Shown here one piece after another: positions 7,898-15,343 of a DNA stretch of 41,663 bases (position 1 is its first letter; the number at the start of each line of letters is the position of its first letter). The stretch comes from Candidatus Sumerlaeota bacterium (GTDB lineage Bacteria > Sumerlaeota > Sumerlaeia > SLMS01), in contig SLMS01000085.1 of the NCBI GenBank assembly GCA_007133495.1, positions 1 to 41,663 on the forward strand, in the 5' to 3' direction. A model generated the notes under the pieces. That model made no database searches. It worked only from the letters and a program-made list of their open reading frames with translations, and was not told the origin of the DNA. Position numbers and translations under genes: made by a program.

Positions 7898-8326
7898 ATG
7901 GAGCCCGCCAACGGCAAACAGCAACCAGAGCGTGAAACAGTGGAGGAGGCGCCCGAAGAGGACGCCTCCTCCGGCGCTGCAGATGAGCAGGAGAAAAGCA
8001 CCAGCCGCGAACTGCTCGAACTGCTCGCACGGCTAAGGAAACGCTTCGAGCCACTCGGCAAGGACCTTGTCCAGTGGCTCCAGGCAGAGGCACGCCTGCG
8101 CGAGTTCGAAATACGCGAGCGCTTCCGCCTCACCGTCACCCGCATCGTTCTCATCGCCCTGGCGGTCATCCCGGCCCTCACCGCCTGGATATTCCTCAAC
8201 GTCACGCTCTGGCGCGCCTCCGGCGAGCTGACCGGCATGGGATGGGTACCGCCGCTCACCGTGACGGTGCTCAACGGATTGGTGGCACTTATCTTACTCA
8301 GTCGAGTGGACCGGATGCAGCTATGA
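7898..8326 (+). CDS. YqjE-like / phage holin superfamily III membrane protein
   Basis: A 142-residue protein with an acidic, disordered N-terminus (residues 1-35). A charged amphipathic helix follows (LLELLARLRKRFEPLGKDLV, then QWLQAEARLREFEIRERF). Two membrane segments lie near residues 80-100 (IVLIALAVIPALTAWIFLNV) and 118-135 (LTVTVLNGLVALILL). This layout matches YqjE, grouped with holin-like superfamily III proteins; no lytic role is implied. It sits between the YqjD-like and YqjK-like genes and overlaps the latter by four bases (ATGA). Confidence 0.78.
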   Translation: MEPANGKQQPERETVEEAPEEDASSGAADEQEKSTSRELLELLARLRKRFEPLGKDLVQWLQAEARLREFEIRERFRLTVTRIVLIALAVIPALTAWIFLNVTLWRASGELTGMGWVPPLTVTVLNGLVALILLSRVDRMQL

Positions 8327-8631
8327 GTACTCTGCCCGACCGCGGAAAGTGGCACGAACTGCAGGCCGAGCGCGACCTCGCCTGGGAGCGCCTCAACAAG
8401 TCCCTCGGCGGAGTGCGCGAGTCCGCAGAATCCGGCGAACTGCACGAAGCCGTGGTGCACCACCCGTGGATCACGCTCACCGCCGCGGTGGGTGCCGGAT
8501 TCGCAGCGGCGCTACTGCTCAACAACCGCGCCTCCCGCAAGGTCCTCAAGGCCTCCGGTTCCTGGGCCGGCTGGCAGGTCTTCAAGGCCCTCCGCACGGG
8601 CCTCGACAAGCAGACCGGCAGCGACGACTGA
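8323..8631 (+). CDS. Small YqjK-position membrane protein
   Basis: A 102-residue protein whose ATG overlaps the stop of the previous gene, indicating translational coupling. The N-terminal half is charged and helical (WHELQAERDLAWERLNKSLG). A HHPWITLTAAVGAGFAAALLL segment at about residues 47-66 is a membrane helix resembling the C-terminal anchor of DUF883 proteins. The tail is short and basic. It has the size and operon position of E. coli YqjK, but similarity is mainly in architecture, so the name is only positional. It probably acts with its two neighbours at the inner membrane under stress. Confidence 0.72.
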   Translation: MSTLPDRGKWHELQAERDLAWERLNKSLGGVRESAESGELHEAVVHHPWITLTAAVGAGFAAALLLNNRASRKVLKASGSWAGWQVFKALRTGLDKQTGSDD

Positions 8632-8736
8632 CGGTGCCGCCCCAGGCTGCTGCCGGGCCGGTCAGCATCCCGCGATCCCATATGCCCGGACATCCCCGTT
8701 GACGCGGGGGCACCAACCGCCGCACCCCCCTTCCGC

Positions 8737-10356
8737 ATGAGCAGCGTCCCCGCCGAAGGGAACCCACCACCTCCTGCCTGGCTCAGCCTCAGGCTCCGAA
8801 CCGGCCTGTTCATCGCCGGAGTGGTGCTCGTCGTGATCTTCTCCGCCGTGCGCACGGTCCACCTGCGCGCGGACTTCCCCGTCTGGGCAAAGATCGTCCG
8901 CGACGCGGTGCTTTACTCCGACGAGGGGTGGTACGCCAACAACGCCCGCGCCCTGTTCCGCGAAGGCTCCTGGCACGTTCCCGGGGACCTCAACTTCGCC
9001 GTCAACCTTCCCGTCCAACAGGTCCTCCACACGGTCTTCTTCGCCATCGGCGGCCCCACCATCGAGATGGCCCGCTTCACTTCTGTCTTCTCCTTCTGGG
9101 TGCTGACCGGACTGACCTTTCTGCTGGTCTGGCGCTACGCGGACCGGTGGACGGCACTTCTCGCGGCGCTGCTGATGAGCGCCAACTTTTTCTTCCTCGC
9201 CTACAGCCGGCTCGCCCTGGCGGAGAACACCATGGCGATGTTCCTCCTCGCCTCGGTCTGTGCCGGCGCGCTCGCCCGCGAAGGGCGCTGGTGGGCGTGG
9301 ACGGCTGCGGCCGGAGCGCTCTTCATGCTCGCCTTCTATACGAAGACGAGCGCCGTCGCCGGCCTGCCTCTTGTCCTCGCCGTCCTGGCATGGCCCCAAC
9401 GCGGCACTTCCCGCCTCTGGCAGGCGCCCCTGCTCTTCGTGGGCATCGGCCTCGCCGCCTTTCTCCTCCACTACTTCCTTCTCGCCCGCCCCTACCGCGA
9501 GGACTTCGAGTTCTTCCACCACATCAATGTCGGCCGCGAACTGCAACTGAACCCATTCGGCGCGCTGGCCCATGCCTGGGACATCATCCAGCGCATGGAC
9601 CGCATCGACAAGCCGCTCCACTACTTCTTCCTCTACGGCCTGCCGGTCGCCATTATCGCGCTCGGCGGCCTCCGCCGCCATCCGCTGTTCCTCGGCGCCT
9701 TGTTCTTCCTGATCTGCTACCTCGGGGCGTTCAGCGTGTATGCCAACCCGCAGCAGCGCTACTGGGCAGCGCTCTCTCCGAGCCTTGCGATCATCGTGGC
9801 GATGGTGGCGCGGGAGCTGTTCCTCCTCCGCGGCCGAACGCGCATTCACGCCGCCTTCTGCTGGCTCTTCTTCGCCGGCCTGGCCCTGTCGTTCGTCCTC
9901 CAGGTGCACATGACCTGGAAGTACCTCTCCAGTCCGGACTACTCCTTCGCCGAAATGTCCCGCCAGGTCCGCCACACCATGGCCGAGGAGAACGCCCGTC
10001 CCGTGCTGCTCGGCCACCTGGCCTGCACCGTGGCGCTCTTCGAGGACGTCCGGCCGGTCAACGACCTCTACGGCCCGTGGCCGCTCGAACGCCGGCTGGA
10101 AGAGTACCGCCCCACCTTCCTTGTCACGGAGGACGCCGTCGAAGTGGACGCCGAACCCCCTCCGCCGGACGCGCCGCCCCAGCCCGCCCGCCGCGACCTG
10201 CGTCTCCAGGCACTGGAAGAGCGCTACCACCTCGAGGAAGTCCTCACCTTCGAAGTCTTCCAGAACTACCGCGAGTACCCCGTGTACCTCTACCGCCTCG
10301 TGCCCCGGGACAGGGAGCCGCAGGCCGGGGTTGAGCCCACCGGCGGCGCTCCCTGA
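8737..10356 (+). CDS. GT39/ArnT-like membrane glycosyltransferase
   Basis: A 539-residue multispanning protein with about 11 predicted membrane helices. It belongs to the GT-C class of polyprenyl-phosphate-sugar transferases (GT39/GT83, PMT/ArnT-like). The first outer loop carries SDEGWYANNARALF at about residues 67-80; its Asp-Glu pair is the catalytic acidic motif of the family. YRKT-like and RYWAALSPSLAII segments are also typical. The C-terminal roughly 110 residues are a soluble domain containing a proline-rich linker (PPPPDAPPQPA). Such enzymes transfer a sugar from a lipid-phosphate donor on the periplasmic side to lipid A, glycan or protein; the acceptor here is unknown. A DPM1-like synthase that could supply the donor is encoded at 21727-22443. 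A GT4 gene follows after 85 bases on the same strand. Confidence 0.85.
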   Translation: MSSVPAEGNPPPPAWLSLRLRTGLFIAGVVLVVIFSAVRTVHLRADFPVWAKIVRDAVLYSDEGWYANNARALFREGSWHVPGDLNFAVNLPVQQVLHTVFFAIGGPTIEMARFTSVFSFWVLTGLTFLLVWRYADRWTALLAALLMSANFFFLAYSRLALAENTMAMFLLASVCAGALAREGRWWAWTAAAGALFMLAFYTKTSAVAGLPLVLAVLAWPQRGTSRLWQAPLLFVGIGLAAFLLHYFLLARPYREDFEFFHHINVGRELQLNPFGALAHAWDIIQRMDRIDKPLHYFFLYGLPVAIIALGGLRRHPLFLGALFFLICYLGAFSVYANPQQRYWAALSPSLAIIVAMVARELFLLRGRTRIHAAFCWLFFAGLALSFVLQVHMTWKYLSSPDYSFAEMSRQVRHTMAEENARPVLLGHLACTVALFEDVRPVNDLYGPWPLERRLEEYRPTFLVTEDAVEVDAEPPPPDAPPQPARRDLRLQALEERYHLEEVLTFEVFQNYREYPVYLYRLVPRDREPQAGVEPTGGAP

Positions 10357-10441
10357 TTCTGCTTGTCGCAATTCCGCCGCGGCAGGTTACCTGAGCCTGC
10401 GATCCCAGCCCGGAAAAGCCGCCGGAAGCGGCCGCTTCCCC

Positions 10442-11593
10442 ATGTCCAGAAATCACGAAACACGCGTCGTCATGCTCTACGACAACCCGGACTGGATTCT
10501 GGGGTATATCTCCCGCTCGCTCCGCGAGCACGTCAACGATCCCGGCCGGCTCCGCTTCGACATCGAGCAGGCGCCGCGCGAACGCTGGGAGCTTCAGCGC
10601 CTCCACCGCGATTACGACGTCATCCACTACCTCTCCCCCGGCGACTTCTACCGTCTCGGCCGCGCCACCTGCCGCGCCACCGTCGTCACCGTCCACCACG
10701 TCGCCACCCGCGTGCGCGTGCGCCTCAGCGCCATGGCCGCCGAAACCGACGTGCTCTGCGCCATCAACAACGAGTGCCGCGAGATGATGGCCGAGCTTCC
10801 CGCACTCGACCCCATCCCGACCTTCTTCACCCCCTTCGGCGTGAACCCGGACTTCTTCGTTCCCCACCCCGAAGGCAGGCAGGCCATCCGCCAGCGCTTC
10901 GGTCTGCCCGGGGACACCATACTCCTCGGCCTTTCCGCCAAGAAGTCCAACGACGAGGACCAGCGCAAAGGCTTCGACCGCTACGACGCCCTCCTCCGCC
11001 GCCTCAAGCAGCTATACGGCACCCGCGTCCGCCTCGTCGTCTTCGGCCCGGGGCCGGAGGACCGCTTCGGCTGGTCGCCACAGGACTTCCCGGAGGACAC
11101 CCGCGACATCGTCGTCCTCCCGGGCTTCCTCCCGGCCGGGGACATCCCCCTCCTGTATAGCGGACTCGATTTCTATCTCTGCCTGAGCCGGCTCGAAGGC
11201 GGGCCCTACCCCGTCATGGAGTGCATGTCCTGCGGCGTCAAAACAATCTCCACCCGCGTCGGCATCGTGGAGGAACTGATAGACGACGGCAAAACCGGCT
11301 TCATGGTGGACGGGAAGAACTACCTCGAACGCGTCCCCGCCATCATCGACGAGTGGACCGCCGCGTCCCCGGAAAAACTCCAGGCCATGTGCGAAGCCGC
11401 CCGCCAGCGAATCCATGAGAAACGCTCGTGGCAGGCCGTCGTGGCGCGATCGGACTATCCGGAGATATACCGCACCGCCGTCGAGCGCTACCGCTCACGC
11501 CCCCTCGCCCAGAAATGGAACAAGCGCGTGCGCTTCCACTCCGCCATCTGGCGCGACCGCCTGCGCGGGAAAAGTCTCGAACCGGCAGAATAA
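10442..11593 (+). CDS. GT4-type glycosyltransferase
   Basis: A 383-residue cytosolic GT-B fold glycosyltransferase. The C-terminal nucleotide-sugar domain is recognisable: LLGLSAKKSNDEDQRKGFDR, LVVFGPGPEDRFGWS, and the acidic donor motif LSRLEGGPYPVMECMSCGVK, a version of the E-x7-E motif of GT4 (about residues 245-264). The frame is open well upstream (from 10121, inside the previous gene). The ATG at 10442 is chosen because MSRNHETRVVMLYDNPDW gives a normal first beta strand and avoids a 235-base overlap. The donor and acceptor sugars are unknown. With the preceding GT39 gene it forms a probable two-gene glycan-assembly unit. It converges on the nuclease gene, whose stop is 12 bases away. 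Confidence 0.88.
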   Translation: MSRNHETRVVMLYDNPDWILGYISRSLREHVNDPGRLRFDIEQAPRERWELQRLHRDYDVIHYLSPGDFYRLGRATCRATVVTVHHVATRVRVRLSAMAAETDVLCAINNECREMMAELPALDPIPTFFTPFGVNPDFFVPHPEGRQAIRQRFGLPGDTILLGLSAKKSNDEDQRKGFDRYDALLRRLKQLYGTRVRLVVFGPGPEDRFGWSPQDFPEDTRDIVVLPGFLPAGDIPLLYSGLDFYLCLSRLEGGPYPVMECMSCGVKTISTRVGIVEELIDDGKTGFMVDGKNYLERVPAIIDEWTAASPEKLQAMCEAARQRIHEKRSWQAVVARSDYPEIYRTAVERYRSRPLAQKWNKRVRFHSAIWRDRLRGKSLEPAE

Positions 11594-11605
11594 CCCGCCG
11601 GCCCC

Positions 11606-13351
11606 TCAGTATATCAGAATACCCTCTGCCGGGGCCTCTTCCGGCAATATCTCGTGGAACCCGAGAAAATCGAACGTGTCGCGCGGATGACCGATCCACT
11701 CCTCGCTCGGGTCGAACGGCGAGCCCGAATCGGCGCGGCCCTCGAAAATACCAGGCTTGCGGACCAGCGTCTGGTCCCGCGTCGAAACGCCGTTGCCCGT
11801 CCACGCACCCCCGTCCGGCAGGTAGCCCACCTCACCGAGAGAGTCCACCACCACACTGCCGCCGTTGCCATCGAAACGCCGCAGCTCGATCGCATCGTCT
11901 CCATTGTGCAGCAATCGCGAGTCCGTCTCGTCCGCCACGTCCAGAATAACAGAGGACGCGCTCGGGTGTGCCAGGACATGGACTTCCCCCGGCGCCACCT
12001 CGCCGCTGAGCGCTATCTGGCTCTGCGCCTCGTCCGCACCATTGAAATAAATCCACACCTCGTACCGGCCCGTCAGCTCGATGCTCGCGGGCGAAGCATT
12101 ATGGAACTCCAGCGCCTTGTTGAAGCTGGAGCCCTCTACATACTCGCTGATGATGAGGTCCATGCCGGGCGCGTCGAAATCAAAGTCCGCCACGGCTTCG
12201 ATGCTGAAGGTGGACTCCAGCCCCCGGTCGTTCTCCGCCGTCACCACGTAGTAAAGCGGGACTTCATCCTCCGGGAATATTGAGAGATCCGTATAGACGG
12301 TATCGGTCACGGGGGTATCGTTCACCCGCTCGTAGGGGCCGCCGGACACACTGGACCGGTAGAGGAAATAGCCGGTCAGGTTGGTCTCCGGCCGCGAGTC
12401 CCAGGAAAGGACGATCTCCCCCTCATCCAGCGACGCCACGAGGTTTTTCGGCTCCATCGGCGCCACCTCTGAGCAGTCGCCCGCGTAGAGGCACTCCGCC
12501 CACTCTGGATAGTCGATGAAGGGATTGCGGTTGTTCTGTACCTCGAAAATGACCTCGTGCCGGCCGCGCTCTATATCGTTCGGCGGGTCGTCGCGATGCC
12601 ACTGCATCATGTCGTCGAGGATGCCCATGTAGGCCACGGCCGCATTCTCACCGCCACTCGACTGGATGAGCGAGGCATTATTCACCGCGATGAGGTCCGG
12701 CTCCGGCGTCCCGTCGGGGTGTTCGCCGCCCTCGTACCGCACGTCCATATACAAAATGGCCCGCGCGGCGTCGCCCTGCCGGCCGCTCCAGACCTGCCAG
12801 TACGTCCGGCCACCGATACTTCCGCGCCAGTTCGAATTTTCCGGATAAACACCCGATCCGCCCCCCATGCCGGCGTTTTCGTCGGTGGGGAACTCGTCGC
12901 GGGGAAGCCCGGGCACATTGCGGAAGGGATGATTGCTTCGGAAATTGTTGTACTGCCTGTCGCAGAGATAGAGAGCGTGCATGTCGGAGAACGGATACCG
13001 CCCCAGCCCCGTCTCGTTCGGGAAACCGAGGGAGCGGGGCCACACGTGCTCCCGGTCGTACGGGCGCGAGCCGGTGGGTGAGACCGGCATGTTGTCGTTC
13101 TTGTAGATATCCAGAATATAATCCGGGTCTTCGGGGTGAGCGTCCGCTTCTTCCAGCACCGGCCAGTTCGCTCCGGAACCGAACGGCACGCGCGTGTGCC
13201 CGCGGATGGTCTCGTGGATGGTCTCGCGGAGCGTCCCCGCGTCCGTGGTGTCCACCTCCGCCCAGTATCCCACCGGGGGCTGCGCACCCGCCGTATAGAC
13301 GAGCAGAACCGAGAGCAGCACCAACCGCGCTGCCACTGAAAATCGACTCAC
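11606..13351 (-). CDS. Secreted endonuclease I-family nuclease with FN3 and lamin-tail domains
   Basis: A 581-residue exported protein. Residues 1-24 are a signal peptide (VLLSVLLVYTAGA). Residues about 35-295 match endonuclease I (EndA/Vvn/NucM-type ββα-metal nuclease): YDREHVWPRSLGF at 98-110 holds the Arg100-Glu101-His102 catalytic group, and SDMHALYLCDRQYNNFRSNH at 122-141 supplies the metal-binding Asp/His/Asn residues. Residues about 300-395 form a fibronectin type III domain (LSWDSRPETNLTGYFLYRSS). Residues about 400-581 form a lamin-tail (LTD-like) domain (DLIISEYVEGSSFNKALEFH). Such enzymes degrade extracellular DNA for nutrients or biofilm turnover. The GTG start at 13351 was chosen because it begins the signal peptide and has GGGAG just upstream. 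It lies 29 bases after lpdA and may be read through from it. Confidence 0.87.
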   Translation of the reverse strand: MSRFSVAARLVLLSVLLVYTAGAQPPVGYWAEVDTTDAGTLRETIHETIRGHTRVPFGSGANWPVLEEADAHPEDPDYILDIYKNDNMPVSPTGSRPYDREHVWPRSLGFPNETGLGRYPFSDMHALYLCDRQYNNFRSNHPFRNVPGLPRDEFPTDENAGMGGGSGVYPENSNWRGSIGGRTYWQVWSGRQGDAARAILYMDVRYEGGEHPDGTPEPDLIAVNNASLIQSSGGENAAVAYMGILDDMMQWHRDDPPNDIERGRHEVIFEVQNNRNPFIDYPEWAECLYAGDCSEVAPMEPKNLVASLDEGEIVLSWDSRPETNLTGYFLYRSSVSGGPYERVNDTPVTDTVYTDLSIFPEDEVPLYYVVTAENDRGLESTFSIEAVADFDFDAPGMDLIISEYVEGSSFNKALEFHNASPASIELTGRYEVWIYFNGADEAQSQIALSGEVAPGEVHVLAHPSASSVILDVADETDSRLLHNGDDAIELRRFDGNGGSVVVDSLGEVGYLPDGGAWTGNGVSTRDQTLVRKPGIFEGRADSGSPFDPSEEWIGHPRDTFDFLGFHEILPEEAPAEGILIY

Positions 13352-13380
13352 CGCACTCCCCCTGACCAGCGTGTCCGGAA

Positions 13381-14775
13381 TCAGATATGCACCGCCATGT
13401 TTTCCGCCGCGCCGGCCGCCTCCATCACCGCCTCGCTCAGCGTTGGGTGCGCATGGATGCACTCGTGCAGGTCCTCCAGCGTCGCCTCAAGGCTGCGGGC
13501 CAGCGCCACCTCCGCGATCAGCTCCGTCGCCTCCGCGCCCACGATGTGCCCGCCGAGGATTTCGCCATACTTCTTGCCGAACAGCAGCTTCACCATGCCG
13601 TCCGCCTCGCTCGCCGCCACCGCCTTGCCGCTCGCGCTGAACGGGAACTTGCCCACCTTGTACTCGATCTTCTTCTCCTTGAGCTGGTCCTCCGTGAACC
13701 CGACGGACGCCACCTGCGGCTGGCAGTACGTGCAGCCCGGGATGTTCGAGTAGTCGATCGGCCGCGGCTTCAGCCCCGCGATCGCGTTCACGCAGTGAAT
13801 CCCCTCGGCGCTCGCCACGTGCGCCAGCCACGGCGCCCCGATCACGTCCCCGATGGCGTAGATGCCCTTGGCGCCGGTGCGGTAGTGCTCGTCCACCTTG
13901 ATGTGGCCCTTCTCCACCTTCACCCCGGCGTCCTCCAGCCCGATGTCCTCCACGTTGCCGGTCACGCCAATCGCCATCAGCGTCTTCTCCGCCTGCACCG
14001 TCTCCTTCTTGCCGTTCTTTTCGTAGGTGGTCTTCGTGCCGGACTTGTTGGCCTCCACGCCCTTGACCGCCGCGCCGGTGACGATCTCCACCCCGCGCTT
14101 CTTCAGCGAATTGGCCACCACCTTGCTCGCCTCACGGTCCTCCACCGGCAGGATCGTATCCAGGTACTCCACCACCGTCACCTTCGTCCCGAGCACCGCG
14201 TAGAAGTACGCGAACTCGATCCCGATGGCGCCCGCGCCGACGACCGTCAGCGACTTCGGCAGCGACTTCAGCACCATCGCCTCCTTGTAGGAGATCACCT
14301 TCTCTCCGTCGATCTCCACCCCGGGGAGCGTCTTCGCCCGCGCCCCCGTCGCCACGATGATGTGCTTGGCCTCGATGGACTCCTTCTTCCCGTCCTTCTT
14401 CGTCACCTCGACCTTGTTGCCCTTGGCCAGTTTCGCCGCCCCGATGATCGGCGTGATCTTGTTCTTCTTCATCAGGAAATCGATGCCCGAGGACATCCGG
14501 TCCGCCACCCCGCGGCTGCGCTTGATCACCTGGCTGAAGTCGATCTTCGGGTTCTCCACCTTCAGGCCCCATTCGGCCCCGTGGGAGATTTTGTCGTAGA
14601 TTTCGGCGTTCTTCAGCAGCGCCTTGGTCGGAATGCACCCCCAGTTCAGGCAGATGCCCCCGAGCTTGTCGCGCTCGATCACCGCAGTCTTCATCTTGAG
14701 CTGGGCGGCGCGGATCGCGGCCACGTAACCGCCCGGCCCCCCGCCGATTACCACAACGTCGTAGGAGGAAGCCAT
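13381..14775 (-). CDS. lpdA: Dihydrolipoamide dehydrogenase (E3)
   Basis: A 464-residue flavoprotein disulfide reductase. It reoxidises dihydrolipoamide of the 2-oxoacid dehydrogenase complexes and the glycine cleavage system, passing electrons to NAD+. FAD-binding GGGPGGYVAA lies at residues 11-20. The redox-active pair is in GGICLNWGCIPTKALL. The NAD motif is VVGAGAIGIEFAYFY, and a second FAD motif YAIGDVIGAPWLAH follows. The C-terminal catalytic dyad is HAHPTLSE. All expected residues are present. Many Lys residues form runs (KKDGKKES, KSGTKTTYEKNGKK) in mid-protein. The start ATG at 14775 begins MASSYDVVVIGGG; an upstream in-frame ATG adds only a non-conserved tail. No E1 or E2 gene is nearby, so it serves complexes encoded elsewhere. 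Confidence 0.96.
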   Translation of the reverse strand: MASSYDVVVIGGGPGGYVAAIRAAQLKMKTAVIERDKLGGICLNWGCIPTKALLKNAEIYDKISHGAEWGLKVENPKIDFSQVIKRSRGVADRMSSGIDFLMKKNKITPIIGAAKLAKGNKVEVTKKDGKKESIEAKHIIVATGARAKTLPGVEIDGEKVISYKEAMVLKSLPKSLTVVGAGAIGIEFAYFYAVLGTKVTVVEYLDTILPVEDREASKVVANSLKKRGVEIVTGAAVKGVEANKSGTKTTYEKNGKKETVQAEKTLMAIGVTGNVEDIGLEDAGVKVEKGHIKVDEHYRTGAKGIYAIGDVIGAPWLAHVASAEGIHCVNAIAGLKPRPIDYSNIPGCTYCQPQVASVGFTEDQLKEKKIEYKVGKFPFSASGKAVAASEADGMVKLLFGKKYGEILGGHIVGAEATELIAEVALARSLEATLEDLHECIHAHPTLSEAVMEAAGAAENMAVHI

Positions 14776-15102
14776 CGAGTGTGCTCCGGAAAGTGGGGAA
14801 AATGGCGCAGGGCAGCCACCGTCCGGCCAGCCCCGCAAGCCCGGCAACCGGAGGGCCGTGGGCCGGCCTCCCGGGAGCGCTGTCTGGGCGTGGGAACGCT
14901 ACGGAGCCCTCCGCCAAGGCGTCAAGCGGGGAGCCCCCCGCACGCACGCCAGTCAACCACCCTGAGACGGCCCGAAAAATCGAACTTTTCCACAGGTTCC
15001 TAACAGGCCAATCGAAACACTGAAACCACACGACTTGCGCCACCAAGCTTTTCCACAACCCGCGGAATGAGCGCCTTTTAAGCACCGCGCTTTTTCCTTG
15101 AG
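14776..15102. other. Gene-free region with long-range inverted repeat
   Basis: No convincing gene lies between the divergent lpdA and nrdJ starts (568 bases). CGGAGGGC (14849-14856) and GCCCTCCG (14906-14913) form an 8-bp inverted repeat around about 49 bases that hold further self-complementary G/C blocks (GGGCCGGCC, CCCGGGAG). It could be a folded dispersed repeat; no other copy is seen here. Promoters for lpdA and nrdJ must lie in this region. No cobalamin riboswitch was recognised. Confidence 0.35.
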
Positions 15103-15150
15103 CCACCATATCTGGTACGGCAATTGTCGCAAGTACGCCACCCGTTGTGC
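15103..15150 (+). promoter_or_regulatory. Candidate NrdR box pair upstream of nrdJ
   Basis: Two 16-base elements, CCACCATATCTGGTAC (15103-15118) and ACGCCACCCGTTGTGC (15135-15150), match the NrdR consensus acaCwAtATaTwGtgt at 10 and 9 of 16 positions by hand count. They are separated by 16 bases, 32 from start to start. Paired boxes at this spacing, three helical turns, are the hallmark of NrdR, the ATP/dATP-sensing repressor of ribonucleotide reductase genes. They lie about 190-240 bases before the nrdJ start codon. The second box is weak on sequence alone; the spacing is the main support. Confidence 0.5.
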
Positions 15151-15343
15151 CTCCCACCAGCGGCGCCCCCCAAGCGCCCACCAGCGGAGGAAGGCACCCG
15201 GAAAGCGGCCAAGGCACCCCGGCAGGCGTTGACAGCGGCATTTCTTCGCCTAAACTTCGCTTACCGCGGCTGCCCCCTCCGCACCGTGGCATCCACATCG
15301 CTCAAACGCTCCAGCAGGCGGACTTCCAGGAGGTCAGCACCAG

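Noticed and set aside
8662..10371. Minus-strand open frame (569 codons) opposite the GT39 gene
   Set aside because: Antisense shadow rich in Glu, Arg, Gly and Val; the plus strand has clear membrane helices and motifs.
14976..15343. Cobalamin riboswitch upstream of the B12-dependent reductase
   Set aside because: Considered because of the cofactor. I found no B12-box-like core or conserved helices; the NrdR-like pair explains the region better.
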